A stretch of 64,000 bases of DNA from Burkholderiaceae bacterium (GCA_026125795.1 JAHCKM010000002.1:558001-622000), one strand, 5' to 3'; positions 35,455 through 46,630 are shown, counted from the first letter of the stretch. Made by a program: numbers and translations. Notes: a model not told the origin generated them from the letters alone.

Positions 35455-35917
35455 TGCGGCGCGCACCACGCGCTGGTGGATCACACCGACGGCCCGTCGC
35501 GCCCGTCGTCGAAGCGCGTCTGCATCTGCACACGGTCGCCGAATGCCATGTACGGCGTACGCGCCGCGCCCTCGTCGAGCATCTCGATGGCGCGCCGCTC
35601 GGCGATGCACGACGAACCGAGCTCGCGATAGTTCGGATTGGACACTGTGCCCGAGCCGATGACCCTGCCGGCCACCCGCTCGCGGCTGTAGGCCGCGTGC
35701 GCCACGAGCTGGTCGAAGCCGAACGCCATCGGTGCGCCGTGCGCGGCACCGAAGCGCTGGCCCTTCCAGTCCACCTCCAGCCGCATCTGCACGCGCGCGT
35801 CGCGCCACGCCGTCGGCGAGCTTGTCGAGTTTTGAACACGGTGGCCATCAGCTCGCCGTGCGAGGTGTAGGCCGAGCCGTCGAGCCACTGCCAAGGCGCG
35901 CGGTCGACGAAAGTCAG
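35455..35917 (-). pseudogene. Fumarylacetoacetate hydrolase family protein, decayed
   Basis: Pieces of one enzyme lie in three frames. First comes APWQWLDGSAYTSHGELMATVFK, an N-terminal part of this family. It breaks at a run of four A, after which KLDKLAD continues in another frame. A large part of the middle is missing. Then WRDARVQMRLEVDWKGQRFG and SGTVSNPNYRELGSSCIAERRAIEML, the C-terminal core, run to a TGA after DGPSV. The last residues, GVIHQRVVRAAV, appear in yet another frame, as after a small deletion. The beginning of the gene is also absent. It no longer encodes a full hydrolase. Confidence 0.8.
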
Positions 35918-36333
35918 GCAGACGCCAGCCCGGTACCGCTGGACTGCACCGGCGCCGGAACAGGCGTCGATGCCCAGGCGAGCAGCAGCCAGCGACCCTC
36001 ATCGTGCAGCCACGTGGTGGTGAAGCGGTTATGCAGCGTCTTCTCCTCCCCTTCCAGGCGTACACGCAGGTGGTGGAATCCGCACATCAGGGCCACACCA
36101 TCGACCGGATGCACGATTTCGTCGTAGCGGTGCACGCCGAGGTATTGAATCCGTCCGGACTCGAGCGCGGCAAGATACGACTCGCGTGTGTCAACGTGAC
36201 CCGAAGAGTGGCAGTACAGCAGCTGCGGTGCCAGCATGCGTTCCAGCGAAGCGAGGTCACCGGCGATCATGGCTGCATACCGTGCGTCATCGGCCGTGAG
36301 CAGCTGCGACTTGACGGGTCGGTTTTCACTCAT
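35914..36333 (-). CDS. Nuclear transport factor 2-like (SnoaL-type) protein
   Basis: 139 residues with an NTF2-like cone fold pattern: an N-terminal helix pair (DDARYAAMIAGDLASLERMLAPQLLYCHSSG), a central YLAALESGRIQYLG and a C-terminal sheet (TLHNRFTTTWLHDEGRWLLLAWASTP). Such domains act as small isomerases, dehydratases or ligand binders; the reaction here is unknown. Its start overlaps the stop of a 63-codon frame by ATGA. The last 15 residues, Pro/Ser/Gly-rich, may be a read-out into unrelated sequence, because a broken hydrolase gene starts within the stop region. Confidence 0.8.
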   Translation of the reverse strand: MSENRPVKSQLLTADDARYAAMIAGDLASLERMLAPQLLYCHSSGHVDTRESYLAALESGRIQYLGVHRYDEIVHPVDGVALMCGFHHLRVRLEGEEKTLHNRFTTTWLHDEGRWLLLAWASTPVPAPVQSSGTGLASA

Positions 36334-36521
36334 GCGCACTCCAAACAGAAAAGTGGTCCCTGAGCATTCTGAATGTCGGAGAACCACCTCGGGGCTCTGC
36401 AGGATGCCGGCGCCGCCATGGCAGCAGGCGACTTCGAGGTGACCAAGCCGAGCGGCTCGCGCGTCACCCGCGCCAGGGCGTGGCGACGGCCGCGCAGCGT
36501 GCGCGCAGCCGCATCGGTCAT
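36330..36521 (-). CDS. Hypothetical 63-residue ORF coupled to the NTF2-like gene
   Basis: 63 codons preceded by GGGAGGGC, a good ribosome site, and ending in an ATGA overlap with the NTF2-like gene. The peptide starts MTDAAARTLRGRRHALARV and ends with two Cys (LFCLECA). I do not recognise it. It may be a truncated remnant of a longer gene from the same lost catabolic operon, or a leader. The rest of the interval up to 36713 holds the start region of the large kinase and nothing else I can support. Confidence 0.4.
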   Translation of the reverse strand: MTDAAARTLRGRRHALARVTREPLGLVTSKSPAAMAAPASCRAPRWFSDIQNAQGPLFCLECA

Positions 36522-36713
36522 GGGAAAGCCCTCCCTCGGCCGATGCCAGTCCTGGTACGCTTGGCTGGCAGAAGTGCGATCGCGCAGGGAGCATTGAGGA
36601 CGGTCGGAGCGGGTCCGCAGGCTCGAGTCCGTCCGCGAGTGCCACACCGGCCACGCTGACGCCGCCTTGGCAACGGTGTTCGACGGCACGGTCTGGTTGC
36701 CGAGGTGCTGGGG

Positions 36714-39700
36714 ATGACACCGGGGCAATGGAAGCTGGTCTCCTGGGTCGCGCGAACCCGGGCGTCGCGCATCGGCCATGCGAGCGGCGCGGCCGACGGC
36801 TCGATGGCGCTGCTCAAAGTCGCCACCGGCGACGTCACCGACTTTCGTGAGGAGTTCGCGCTGCTGCGCGCGCTCAACGTTCCGGGACTCCTGCGTCCGC
36901 TGGACCTCACGACCGAGGGCGCGATGCCGGCGATGGTGCTCGACGATCGCGACGTGGTGTCGCTTTCCGAAGCGATCGATGGTTCTGCGTTCGAGGTGGG
37001 CGCTGCGTTGCGCGTGGGCTGTGCACTGGCCCGTACGCTGGCCGGGCTGCATGCGGCAAACGTGTCCCATGGCGACCTGCGTCCCGCCAACATCCTGCTG
37101 GAGCGCAGTTCCGCGGTGACATGGGTGGCCGACGTCAGCGCGGCGGTTGAGCGGCGTCGCGCCGCACTGCACAAGCCGCTGGCCGTGGACGACTGGGCCT
37201 GGGTGGCACCGGAACAAACCGGGCGCATGAACCGCCCGGTGGACCACCGGGCCGACTTCTACCAGCTGGGGCTGCTGCTGTACCGCCTGCTGGCCGGGCG
37301 CCTGCCGTACGACGCCACTGATCCGCTCGAGTGGGCGCACTGCCACACCGCGCGCCTGCCGCCACCGCTGTCGCCGCAGGTGCCGGCGCCGGTGTCGGAG
37401 CTGGTGATCAAGCTCCTGGCCAAGACCGCCGAGCAGCGCTACCGCCACGCCGATGGACTGCTGCAGGACCTGCAACGCTGTCTGGCGCAGTGGGAGGGCC
37501 GCGGCATGGTCGAGCCCTTCCTGCTCGGCAGGGAAGACCCTCCGGACGAGATCGAAGCGCCGCACCGCCTGCACGGCCGGCAAGCGGAGCTGGCGGCACT
37601 ACGCCAGGCCTACGAGCGCGTGGTGACCGCGGCACGCCCGCAGCTGGTTCTTGTGTCGGGCCCGCCCGGCATCGGCAAGACCACGCTGGTGCAGTCGTGG
37701 CGCGAGACCTGGGCCGCGTCCGGCGGTCGATTCGTCGCCGCCAAGTTCGATTCACAGCGCCGCGACGTTCCATACGCCGCGCTGGCGCAGGCGCTGCAGG
37801 AGCTGGTGAAGCAGGTCCTGGCCGAACCTGAAACTCGCATCGCCGCCTGGCGGGCCGCATTGGGCGACGCGCTGGGGACCAGCGGGCAGGTCGTGGCGGA
37901 CATCGTGCCGTCGCTGGCGCTGGTCATCGGCCCGCAGCCGCCGCTGTCGGAGTTGGCACCGGCGGAGGCGCAGAACCGGCTGCGCTGGATGCTGGCCCGC
38001 TTCGTCGGCGTCTTTGCGCGCGCCGAGCACCCGCTGGTGATCTTTCTCGACGACCTGCATTGGGCCGACGTCGCCAGCCTCGGGCTGCTGCGCGATCTGC
38101 TGGTCAGCGGCGTTTCCGGCGCGTTGCTCGTCGTTGGCAGCTACCGCGACCAGGCGGTCGGCGGCGCGCATCCGCTGACCGACATGCTGCAGCGCGCGGC
38201 AACCGAGAACGTGCCGGTGACGCGCATCTCGCTCGCCGCGCTGGAATCGGAACCCATGGCGGCGCTCGTCGCCGAGATCCTGCACGTCTCGGTCAGCGAG
38301 GCCCAGCCGCTGGCCGCGCTGCTGCCGCAACGCGCCCGCGGCAACCCGTTCTTTGTCCTGCAGCTGCTTTCGGCCTTGCGCGCCGAAGGCCTGCTGCACT
38401 TCGACGCCCAACGCCAGGCCTGGGGCTGGGACCTCGAGCGCGTGCGTGCGCGCCAACTGTCGGACGATGTGGTCGATCTGGTCGAACGACGCCTGTTGCG
38501 CCTGAGCGCCGCGGCGCGCGAGGCGCTGCAGCACGCCGCCTGCCTGGGTGGCAGCGGTTCGATCGAGTTGCTGGCGCTGGCGCTGGGCTGGCCGCCGGCC
38601 GATACGCTCGACACGCTTGCCGAGGGAATGCACGCCGGCTTGGTCGTCTGTGCCGGCGGCCGCTATCGATTCACGCACGACCGTGTGCACGAGGCCGCGT
38701 TTGTCCTGATCGCGCCGGCCGACCGTGCCGCGTGGCACTTGCGCATCGGCCGGAGGCTGCTCGGCGGACTCGCGCCCGATGGGCTGGGCGAGCACCTGTT
38801 CGAGGTCGTCCACCAGATCAATCTCGGCGCCGATCTCATCACCGATGATGACCAGGTGCTGCAGCTCGCGCGCTTGAACGCGCAGGCGGGCCGCAAGGCC
38901 AGGGCCAGTCTGGCGTTTGCGTTGGCACGGGAGCACCTGGCACGCGCCGTGGCCGTGTGGCCGGCGGACAGCTGGGAGTCGCGCTACGACGAGACCTTTG
39001 CGCTCGAGTTCGACCTCGCCGAGTGCGAGTTCCTGATCGCTCGCTTCCAGGACGCCGACGCGCGGCTCGAGGTGCTGCTGACACGGGCGCGCTCGCGGTC
39101 CGAGCGCGCGCGTCTCTACGGCCTGCGCATCCGGCTGCGGCTCGTGCCCGGCCAGTTCGGCGCCGCCGCGACGGCGGCGCTCGAGGCGCTGCACCTGTTC
39201 GGCATCACGTTTCCAGACGGCGACACGCAAGCGCTGGTGCAACAGGAGCGCCAGGCGGTCGAACGCGAGCTGGCCGGCCGCGACATCCAGGCGCTGCTCG
39301 ACGCGCCGGCGCTGCAAGACGCCGAGACGCGCACGGTGCTCGGGCTGATCCTCGACTCGTTCACCGGCATCTACATCGCCCGCCCCGACGTCTTTCCGTT
39401 GCTGGTGCTGCACGCCACGCGGCTGGTGCTGCGCCACGGCAACTGCGAGGAGAGCGCGGTCGTCTACACCTACTACGCACGCGTGCTGCTGGCGTTGGGC
39501 GAGATCGCCGCTGCGTACGAGTACTCGCGGCTCGCCGTCAAGCTCAACGAGCGGCTCGATGACCGCAAGCGACGCGGCATGCTGCTGTTCTCGCACGCCG
39601 GCTTCATTCACTTCTGGCGCCGGCCGTTCGCGAGCGGGCGACCGATCCTGGACCGCGGGTTCGACGCGTGCATGGAGGTGGGCAACTTCGTGCACGCGGC

Positions 39701-42700
39701 GCTGATCGCCGTCAACACCTGCCTGTACATGGTTGAAGCCGGCGAGCGGCTCGACGAGCTCGCGTCGCAGGTGGAGCGCACGATCGACTTCCTGCTCGCC
39801 ACGCACAGCGGCGGCACGCTCGAGGTGGTGCAGTGTTTCGGCCAGTTCGTGCGCTGCCTGCAGGGGCGTACGCGCGCGCCAGGTTCGTTCGACGATCAAA
39901 GCCACGACCACGCCGCGACGGTCCGGCGCATGGTGGAGCAAAAGAGCCTCGCGGGGCTGGGCATCGTCCACATGCTGGAGCAGATGGCCGCGTTCATCGT
40001 CGGCGAGCCGCAGGCGGCGCTGCAGGCCGCAGACCGCACCGAAGGCGTGCTGCGTGCGGTCTTCGCGATGGCGGTGCGGCCGACGTATGCCTTCTACCGC
40101 GCGCTCGCGCTGGCCGCGGCCCACGGCGAACTGCCGCCGCCCGAGCAGGCGGCCGCGTTACGCACCCTCGAGCAGATCACCGCCGACCTCGCCGTCTGGT
40201 CGGCCCAGTGCCCGGAGAACTATGCCACCCGTCATGCGCTCGTGGCCGCCGAGCTGGCCCGGCTGCAAGGGCACGAGCTGCAGGCCGAGCGGCTCTACGA
40301 AGACGCGATCAAGGCCGCGCGTGTCGGTGCGCTGGTGCACCAGGAAGCGCTGGCGTGCGAACGTGCGGCGCTGTTCCACCGCTCGCGCGGCATGGAGCGC
40401 ATCGCCGACGTCTATCTGGCCGATGCGCACGCCGCCTACGCACGCTGGGGGGCCAGCGCCAAGCTGAGTCAGCTTGAAGCCGCCCATCCGGTGGCGCGCG
40501 CCGCCGCGGTGGCCGCCCTGCCGATCGATACGCTGGCGGTGATGAAAGCCGCGCAGGCGGTGTCGAGCCAGATCGACCTCGATGCGCTGCTTCAAACGCT
40601 GATGCGCATCGCGCTGGAGCAGGCCGGCGCGCAGGCCGGTCGCCTGTACGTGGTGGCGGCCGGCGAGCGATTCGAGCTGGCCGCCGAGGCCGACGTGCGC
40701 GGCGATGCATGGGTGGTGCATGTCCACCGGCCCGGCGCGGCGGTGCAAGACGGCGATGCGCGGCATCCGATCGGCCTGCTGCACTACGTGCGGCGCAGCC
40801 GCGAGCCCGTGCTGCTGGCCGACGCGACGCAGCCGCACGCGTTTGCCGGCGATGCCTACCTGCGCCACCACCAGCCTCGTTCGGTGCTGTGCGTGCCGCT
40901 GCTCAGGCAGTCGCAGGCAACCGGCGTGTTGTATGTCGAGCATCGGCAAGGCACGCACGCGTTCACCGCGGGGCACGCTTCGGTGCTGGGCATGCTCGCG
41001 GCGCAGGCGGCGATCTCGCTCGAGACCGCCGGTCTGTATGCCGCGCTGAAGGAGGAGAACGAGCAGCGCCGGCGTGCCGAGGCGGCGTCGGTGCAGTGGC
41101 AGGAGCGCATCACGCGGCTGGTGGACTCCAATCTGATCGCCGTGCGCATCACCGATCTCGAGCGTCGCATCGTGGACGCCAACGATGCCTACCTGCGCAT
41201 CGTCGGCTACTCGCGCGAGGAGATGACCTCGGGTGCCCTCACCACCGACATGCTGACACCGCCCGAGTACCGCGCCGCCGATGAGCGCGCGCAGCAGGGG
41301 CTGCTGCAGCGCGGGCGCTACGAGCCGTACGAGAAGGAGTATCTGCGCAAGGATGGCACGCGCGTGCCGGTGCTGGTGGGGGGCATCCTCATCGAAGGGC
41401 CGCCGCAGCTGACGGTGGGCTTCGTGCTCGATCTCAGCGAGCGGCGCCGTGCCGAGGCCGAGCGTCAGGCACGGCTCGAGGCTGAAGCGGCCAACCAGGC
41501 CAAGTCGGCCTTCCTGGCCAACATGAGTCACGAGATCCGCACGCCGATGAACGCGATCCTCGGCATGTCGCAGCTGGCCCTGCAGAGCGGGCTGACCGAC
41601 ACGCAGGCGCGCTACGTCCATCACGTGCAGCGCGCCGCCGAGTCGTTGCTGGCGATCCTGAACGACATCCTCGACCTGTCCAAGATCGAGGCCGGCCATC
41701 TCGAGATGGAGCGCGTCGCGTTCGACATCGACGAAGTGCTCGAACGGGTGGCCGCCGTCATCGGTCTGAAGGCCGAAGAGAAGGGCGTGGAGCTGGTCTA
41801 CGCGCTGCCGCCGCGTTTGCCGCGGCGCCTGCTGGGCGATCCGACGCGGCTCGGACAAGTGCTGCTGAACCTGGCCGGCAATGCGGTCAAGTTCACCGAG
41901 CGCGGCGAGGTGCTGGTGTCGGTCGCTCTGGCGTCGCGCGAGGACGACGCGGTTTCGCTGGCCTTCGAGGTGCGCGACACCGGCATCGGACTGCGGCCGG
42001 ACGAGATGGCCCGCCTGTTCCAGCCCTTCACGCAGGCCGACAGCTCCACCACGCGGCGTTTCGGCGGCACGGGCCTGGGCCTGACCATCAGCCGCCGCCT
42101 GGTGCAGATGATGGGCGGCGACATCACGGTGACCAGCGAGCCCGGACGCGGCAGCCGGTTCCGCTTCACGGCCCGGTTTGGTCTGCCCGGCGCCGCCGCG
42201 GCTCCGCAGCGCCGATCTGAAAAACTGCACGGGCTGCGCGTCCTCGTCGTCGACGACAACGAGTGTGCGCGAGAACAGATGGCCGACATGGCGCGCGCGA
42301 TGTCGCTCGATGCGCAGACGGCGGCCGATGGCGACGCTGCCCTGGCGGCCATCGCGGCGGCCGACGGCGGCGATCGTGCCTTCGACCTCGTGCTGCTGGA
42401 CTGGAAGATGCCGGGCATCGACGGCGTGGAGGTCGCGCGTCGCCTGGTCGGGATGGCGCTGCGCCACCCGCCGCCCACGGTGCTGATGGTCACCGCGTTC
42501 AGCCGCGACGAGGCACGGCGGCGCGCCACCGAGGCCGCCGCGCCGGTGGCTGCGATGCTGGCCAAGCCCGTCACACCTTCCACGCTGCTCGACGCATGCC
42601 TCGATGTGTTGCTGAAGGGCCGACCTCGCTCCGCCATCATCGAAAGCGAGGATGCGATCCTCGCGCGCCAGCGGCAGATCCTGGTCGGCGCGCGCCTGCT

Positions 42701-43460
42701 GGTCGTCGAGGACAACCCGGTCAATCAGGAGCTGGCGTGCGAACTGCTGCGCCGCTCGGGCATCGAGGCGGTGGTCGCGGACAACGGCGTGCGCGCGCTG
42801 CAGATGCTGCAGGAGCAGGCCTTCGACGGCGTTCTGATGGACTGCCAGATGCCCGAGCTCGATGGATACGAGGCCACCCGGCGATTGCGCCGGGACGCAC
42901 GCTGGGCCCGCTTGCCGGTGATTGCCATGACGGCCGATGCGATGGTGGGTGACCGCGACAAGGCCCTGGCGGCAGGCATGAACGACCATGTGGCCAAGCC
43001 GATCAAGGTGGGTGAGCTTTTCGGCACGCTGGCGCGCTGGGTACGTCCCGCCACCGCCGGCCATGCCGCCGGCGCGCTGTTCGACCACGCCGCCTTGCGC
43101 GAGGGCGGCATCGAACCCGGTGGCGCGTTGCACGCGCGGCTGCTGGCCATGTTCGCCGACCGCAGCCGTCACTTCGTGGAGCGGTTCCAGGCCACGGCGG
43201 GTGATCGGGTCGAGGCCACGCGCCTGGCGCATGACCTCAAGTCCGAGGCCGCGCTCCTGGGCGCACGCGGGCTTAGCCTGGTGGCCGCCGAACTGGAGGC
43301 GGCGTGCGCACAAGGCGCGCCCGATCGGGAGATCGAATCGCGACTGGAGCGTGTGCAAGACGCGTTGGCCGCGGTGCTGCAGGCGCTTGACGAGGCACAG
43401 GCCGGCGCTTTGACGCCATCCGCATCGGGCCGAAATGCAGCCGGCATCGACGCAGACTGA
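36714..43460 (+). CDS. Giant Ser/Thr kinase - AAA ATPase - hybrid histidine kinase
   Basis: 2,248 residues, soluble. In order: a protein-kinase-like domain (about 10-265; [10 protein letters not shown] near 119, degenerate DFG as ADV, and [20 protein letters not shown] near 168); an AAA/STAND-type ATPase with Walker [10 protein letters not shown] near 315 and Walker [13 protein letters not shown] near 442; a long helical-repeat region to about 1270; GAF (1283-1443); PAS (1461-1581); HisKA with [10 protein letters not shown] (about 1605); HATPase (1706-1823); two receivers (1841-1966, 1994-2113, acceptor Asp in LLDWKMPG and LMDCQMPE); and an Hpt domain with HDLKSEA (about 2170). ATG chosen for GAGG upstream; GTG at 36705 is an alternative. 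It has a complete internal phosphorelay. Input and target are unknown. Confidence 0.93.
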   Translation: MTPGQWKLVSWVARTRASRIGHASGAADGSMALLKVATGDVTDFREEFALLRALNVPGLLRPLDLTTEGAMPAMVLDDRDVVSLSEAIDGSAFEVGAALRVGCALARTLAGLHAANVSHGDLRPANILLERSSAVTWVADVSAAVERRRAALHKPLAVDDWAWVAPEQTGRMNRPVDHRADFYQLGLLLYRLLAGRLPYDATDPLEWAHCHTARLPPPLSPQVPAPVSELVIKLLAKTAEQRYRHADGLLQDLQRCLAQWEGRGMVEPFLLGREDPPDEIEAPHRLHGRQAELAALRQAYERVVTAARPQLVLVSGPPGIGKTTLVQSWRETWAASGGRFVAAKFDSQRRDVPYAALAQALQELVKQVLAEPETRIAAWRAALGDALGTSGQVVADIVPSLALVIGPQPPLSELAPAEAQNRLRWMLARFVGVFARAEHPLVIFLDDLHWADVASLGLLRDLLVSGVSGALLVVGSYRDQAVGGAHPLTDMLQRAATENVPVTRISLAALESEPMAALVAEILHVSVSEAQPLAALLPQRARGNPFFVLQLLSALRAEGLLHFDAQRQAWGWDLERVRARQLSDDVVDLVERRLLRLSAAAREALQHAACLGGSGSIELLALALGWPPADTLDTLAEGMHAGLVVCAGGRYRFTHDRVHEAAFVLIAPADRAAWHLRIGRRLLGGLAPDGLGEHLFEVVHQINLGADLITDDDQVLQLARLNAQAGRKARASLAFALAREHLARAVAVWPADSWESRYDETFALEFDLAECEFLIARFQDADARLEVLLTRARSRSERARLYGLRIRLRLVPGQFGAAATAALEALHLFGITFPDGDTQALVQQERQAVERELAGRDIQALLDAPALQDAETRTVLGLILDSFTGIYIARPDVFPLLVLHATRLVLRHGNCEESAVVYTYYARVLLALGEIAAAYEYSRLAVKLNERLDDRKRRGMLLFSHAGFIHFWRRPFASGRPILDRGFDACMEVGNFVHAALIAVNTCLYMVEAGERLDELASQVERTIDFLLATHSGGTLEVVQCFGQFVRCLQGRTRAPGSFDDQSHDHAATVRRMVEQKSLAGLGIVHMLEQMAAFIVGEPQAALQAADRTEGVLRAVFAMAVRPTYAFYRALALAAAHGELPPPEQAAALRTLEQITADLAVWSAQCPENYATRHALVAAELARLQGHELQAERLYEDAIKAARVGALVHQEALACERAALFHRSRGMERIADVYLADAHAAYARWGASAKLSQLEAAHPVARAAAVAALPIDTLAVMKAAQAVSSQIDLDALLQTLMRIALEQAGAQAGRLYVVAAGERFELAAEADVRGDAWVVHVHRPGAAVQDGDARHPIGLLHYVRRSREPVLLADATQPHAFAGDAYLRHHQPRSVLCVPLLRQSQATGVLYVEHRQGTHAFTAGHASVLGMLAAQAAISLETAGLYAALKEENEQRRRAEAASVQWQERITRLVDSNLIAVRITDLERRIVDANDAYLRIVGYSREEMTSGALTTDMLTPPEYRAADERAQQGLLQRGRYEPYEKEYLRKDGTRVPVLVGGILIEGPPQLTVGFVLDLSERRRAEAERQARLEAEAANQAKSAFLANMSHEIRTPMNAILGMSQLALQSGLTDTQARYVHHVQRAAESLLAILNDILDLSKIEAGHLEMERVAFDIDEVLERVAAVIGLKAEEKGVELVYALPPRLPRRLLGDPTRLGQVLLNLAGNAVKFTERGEVLVSVALASREDDAVSLAFEVRDTGIGLRPDEMARLFQPFTQADSSTTRRFGGTGLGLTISRRLVQMMGGDITVTSEPGRGSRFRFTARFGLPGAAAAPQRRSEKLHGLRVLVVDDNECAREQMADMARAMSLDAQTAADGDAALAAIAAADGGDRAFDLVLLDWKMPGIDGVEVARRLVGMALRHPPPTVLMVTAFSRDEARRRATEAAAPVAAMLAKPVTPSTLLDACLDVLLKGRPRSAIIESEDAILARQRQILVGARLLVVEDNPVNQELACELLRRSGIEAVVADNGVRALQMLQEQAFDGVLMDCQMPELDGYEATRRLRRDARWARLPVIAMTADAMVGDRDKALAAGMNDHVAKPIKVGELFGTLARWVRPATAGHAAGALFDHAALREGGIEPGGALHARLLAMFADRSRHFVERFQATAGDRVEATRLAHDLKSEAALLGARGLSLVAAELEAACAQGAPDREIESRLERVQDALAAVLQALDEAQAGALTPSASGRNAAGIDAD

Positions 43461-43525
43461 CGCGCCGCACCCGCCGGCATGCTTTGGGCATCGCGATCCA
43501 GCGGCGCAGGGTGTCCAATCACCCC

Positions 43526-44602
43526 ATGTCGTCCACCGCTGTCCCCACGCCCATCCCGCCGATGCTGGCCAAGATTGCCGAGGCGCTGCCGGTGGAGCCG
43601 GGTTTTCTCTTCGAGCCCAAATGGGACGGCTTCAGGGCCATCGTCTTTCGCACCGGCGAACAGACGCTGCTGCAAAGTCGCGACCTGAAGCCGCTGAATC
43701 GCTACTTCCCCGAGCTCGCGCGGGCGTTGCACCAAGCGCTTCCCAAAGGCTGCGTGCTCGACGGCGAGATCGTGGTCGTGTCGCCGCGCGGACTCGACTT
43801 CGACGCGCTGCAGCAGCGCATCCACCCGGCGGTGTCGCGCATCGCCAAGCTTGCGCAGGAGACGCCCGCGAGCTTCGTCGCCTTCGACCTGCTCGCCGCG
43901 GGTGGGAAGTCGACCATGGAACTGCCGCAGTCCGAGCGGCGCGTGCGTCTGGAGCGGCTGCTGGGCAGCGCCAGGCCGCCGCTGCACCTGACGCCGATCA
44001 CGCGCGAGCGCGCCGAGGCCGTGCGCTGGCTCGCGCAGTTTGAAGGTGCCGGTCTCGACGGCGTGGTGGCAAAACTCGAGTCGGCGCCGTACCAGCCCGG
44101 CAAGCGCGCGATGCTCAAGATCAAACACGTGCGCAGCGCCGACTGCGTGGTCGGCGGCTTTCGCGGGTACAAGGACCGCAGCGACGCCGTGGGCTCGTTG
44201 CTGCTCGGTCTCTACGACGATGCGGGCACGCTGCACCACGTGGGCGTGACGTCGTCGTTCACCATGGCGATGCGGCAGCAGCTGCTGCAGGACCTGGCGC
44301 CGCTGCGCGATGGCGCGCTCGAGTCGCACCCCTGGCGCGGCGCCGTCGACGGCGCGGTGACAGGCGATGGGCCGCGCATGCCCGGCGCGCAGAGCCGCTG
44401 GAGCGGCGGCAAGGACCTGCGTTGGCAACCGCTCAGGCCCGAGCGCGTCTGCGAGGTGAAGTACGACCACCTGCAGGGGCAGCGCTTCCGCCATGCGACC
44501 ACGTTCGTGCGTTGGCGTACCGACAAGCCGCCGCAGGACTGCCGCTACGACCAGCTCGACGTGACCCCGCCGTACGAACTGACCCGCGTGTTCGGCGCGT
44601 GA
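43526..44602 (+). CDS. ATP-dependent DNA ligase (LigD ligase-domain type)
   Basis: 358 residues. It is a stand-alone version of the ligase domain of bacterial LigD/LigC, which seals breaks in non-homologous end joining or base-excision repair. The nucleotidyl Lys lies in FEPKWDGFRAI (Lys near residue 32); other motifs are LDGEIVVVSP, AFDLLAAGG, GLDGVVAKLESAPYQPGKR and MLKIKHVRSADCVVGG. The C-terminal OB-fold ends with VRWRTDKPPQDCRYDQ. It converges with the polymerase-domain gene with six bases between stops. No Ku gene is in the window. Confidence 0.93.
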   Translation: MSSTAVPTPIPPMLAKIAEALPVEPGFLFEPKWDGFRAIVFRTGEQTLLQSRDLKPLNRYFPELARALHQALPKGCVLDGEIVVVSPRGLDFDALQQRIHPAVSRIAKLAQETPASFVAFDLLAAGGKSTMELPQSERRVRLERLLGSARPPLHLTPITRERAEAVRWLAQFEGAGLDGVVAKLESAPYQPGKRAMLKIKHVRSADCVVGGFRGYKDRSDAVGSLLLGLYDDAGTLHHVGVTSSFTMAMRQQLLQDLAPLRDGALESHPWRGAVDGAVTGDGPRMPGAQSRWSGGKDLRWQPLRPERVCEVKYDHLQGQRFRHATTFVRWRTDKPPQDCRYDQLDVTPPYELTRVFGA

Positions 44603-44608
44603 GCACGG

Positions 44609-45622
44609 CTATGCCCGCTTGCGTGCCTTGGGCGGTGCGCGCCTGGGCTCCCCCGCCTGCTTGCGGTAGTGCGGCGGCCACGGCGCATCCCCGTGGCCGT
44701 CGGCCTCGTGGCGCGCCGACAGCTCGAGCAGCGGCTCGATCGTGTGGGCGTGGGCATCGATCACCGCGTGCGGGTCGCCCACCGTCTGATAACGCCTGGG
44801 CACCGTCCACAGCGTGAAGTCGGCCGGGTCGCAATCGTCGAGCTCCGGCCACGTCACCGGCGTGGAGACGCGCGCGTCGGGCCTGGGGCGCACCGAGTAG
44901 GCCGATGCGACGGTGCGATCCTTGGCGTTCTGGTTGTAGTCGACGAAGACGCCCTGGCGCTGCTCTTTCCACCAGGCGCTGGTGGCCAGGCCGGGCGCGC
45001 GCTGCTCGACGTCGCGCGCCAGCGCGAGTGCGGCGCGCCGCACCTGGTCAAAGCCCCAGCGGCGCTGAATGCGCACCAGCACGTGCAGGCCGCGCGAGCC
45101 CGAGGTCTTCGGCCAGCCGGTGATGCCGAACTCGGACAGCGCCTGGTGCACGACGCGCGCGACCTGCCGGATCTGCGGCCATTCAATGCCGGGCACCGGG
45201 TCCAGGTCGACGCGAAGCTCGTCGGGGTGATCGAGGTCGTCGGCGCGAACCGGGTGCGGATGCCACTCGAGGCACGCGAGGTTGGCCATCCATGCCAGAT
45301 CGGCGGCGCGGCGCGGAACGATCTCGTCCGCGCTGCGGCCCGAGGGGAACCGGATCGACGCCACCTCGAGCCATGGCGGCCGCTTGGCCGGCGCGCGCTT
45401 CTGGAAGAAGAACTCGCCGTCGATGCCGTCCGGATAACGCACCAGCACGCAAGGGCGACCGCCTGCGCCGCGCAGCGCGCCCGGGGCCACGGCAACGCAG
45501 TAGTTCACCAGATCGAGCTTGCGCACGTTGGCGCTCGGGATCAGCAGCTTCGACGGATGCGTGACGACCACCTCGTGGCCATCGAGATGCAGCTTGAGGT
45601 CGTGTTCTCTCGCGGATGCCAT
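44609..45622 (-). CDS. LigD-type DNA polymerase/primase domain protein
   Basis: 337 residues. It is a stand-alone archaeo-eukaryotic-primase-like domain, the polymerase module of LigD that fills gaps and adds nucleotides at broken ends. It shows the metal-binding DLD of LRVDLDPVPG (about 155), the SGSRGLHVLVRI motif (about 190) and WPELDDCDPADFTLWTVPRR near the C-terminus. A basic tail (PKARKRA) closes it. In many bacteria this module, the nuclease and the ligase are one protein; here ligase and polymerase are separate and convergent, and no nuclease domain is seen. The ATG was chosen at the start of the conserved region. Confidence 0.92.
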   Translation of the reverse strand: MASAREHDLKLHLDGHEVVVTHPSKLLIPSANVRKLDLVNYCVAVAPGALRGAGGRPCVLVRYPDGIDGEFFFQKRAPAKRPPWLEVASIRFPSGRSADEIVPRRAADLAWMANLACLEWHPHPVRADDLDHPDELRVDLDPVPGIEWPQIRQVARVVHQALSEFGITGWPKTSGSRGLHVLVRIQRRWGFDQVRRAALALARDVEQRAPGLATSAWWKEQRQGVFVDYNQNAKDRTVASAYSVRPRPDARVSTPVTWPELDDCDPADFTLWTVPRRYQTVGDPHAVIDAHAHTIEPLLELSARHEADGHGDAPWPPHYRKQAGEPRRAPPKARKRA

Positions 45623-45693
45623 CGGCAGGGGTCCATTGGGGAGCAGTGTTCGAACTGAGAACATGCGCGTCAAGGATGCGTCGCGCGGCGCGC

Positions 45694-46605
45694 TCAGGCC
45701 GAGTGTCGCCTGCGCGGCTTGACCTCGCCGAACAGGTCGAACAGCTGCTGCGCCGCCGGCGACAGCGAACGACCGCGCCGGCGTATCAGCCCGACCTTGC
45801 GCGTGACCACCGGGTCGACCAGCGGCACGCTTACCAGCAGCGGGTGGTCGGGCCCGGGCATGGCCATCGACGGCACCGCGGCCACGCCGAGGCCGGCTTC
45901 GACGAGGCCGAGCGTCGTCGTCACGTGCTGCGCCTCGTAGATGGCCTGCGGCCGGCCTGAAACGCCGGCCAAAGCCTGGTCGAGCAGCACACGATTGCCC
46001 GACGAGCGGCCGACCGAGATGTAGTCGTGGTCGCTCAACTGTGCCCAGCTCACACGCCGCAGCTTGGCCAGCGGGTGGTCGCGCCGGCAAGCCGCGACGA
46101 ACCGTTCTTCGACCAGGGGCTTGAACTCCAGGTCGCCTTCCTGAGCCCCGATGAAGTTGAGCCCGAAGTCCGCCTCCCCGCGGGCCACGGCGGCGAGCAC
46201 GTCGTTGGCGGCGGCGTCCAGCACCTTCACGCGCACCTTGGGGCTGCGCGCGTGATAGCGCCGGATCACCTCCGAGAGGTAGTAGTACACCGTGGACGGC
46301 ACGCAGGCCACCGTGACCTCACCCATGCGCGTATCCGCCACGCCGCGGATGCCGAGCAGCGTCACGTCCAGCTCGTCGAGCAGCTCGCGCACCTTGCGCT
46401 CGAAGTCCCGCCCGACGGCGGTGAGCGTCACGCGCCGTGTCGTGCGCTCCAGCAGCCGCACGCCGAGGGCCTGCTCCAGCTTGTCGATGCGGCGGCTGAA
46501 CGCCGGCTGCGACAGGTGCACCGCCTCGGCGGCCTTGCGGAAGTTGCTGCGCTCGGCCACGGCGCGAAAGGCCAGCAGGTCGTTGAGGTCGAAGTTGATC
46601 GCCAC
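45694..46605 (-). CDS. LysR-type transcriptional regulator
   Basis: 303 residues. An N-terminal winged helix-turn-helix (NDLLAFRAVAERSNFRKAAEAVHLSQPAFSRRIDKLEQALG, about 6-46) leads a periplasmic-binding-fold effector domain (about 90-295; VACVPSTVYYYLSEVIRRY, EADFGLNFIGAQ). Such regulators respond to a pathway intermediate. I chose the GTG at 46605 because GGGAGGG lies five bases upstream; an ATG at 46617 overlaps that site. It is divergent from the prpF-like cluster across a short interval with two inverted repeats, so it is the likely regulator of that cluster. Confidence 0.9.
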   Translation of the reverse strand: MAINFDLNDLLAFRAVAERSNFRKAAEAVHLSQPAFSRRIDKLEQALGVRLLERTTRRVTLTAVGRDFERKVRELLDELDVTLLGIRGVADTRMGEVTVACVPSTVYYYLSEVIRRYHARSPKVRVKVLDAAANDVLAAVARGEADFGLNFIGAQEGDLEFKPLVEERFVAACRRDHPLAKLRRVSWAQLSDHDYISVGRSSGNRVLLDQALAGVSGRPQAIYEAQHVTTTLGLVEAGLGVAAVPSMAMPGPDHPLLVSVPLVDPVVTRKVGLIRRRGRSLSPAAQQLFDLFGEVKPRRRHSA

Positions 46606-46630
46606 GCGCCCTCCCATTGATGCCAGGAAC

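Noticed and set aside
36330-37583. 417-codon minus-strand frame opposite the large kinase
   Set aside because: Only its last 63 codons have a ribosome site and a coupled stop; the rest is antisense to the kinase.
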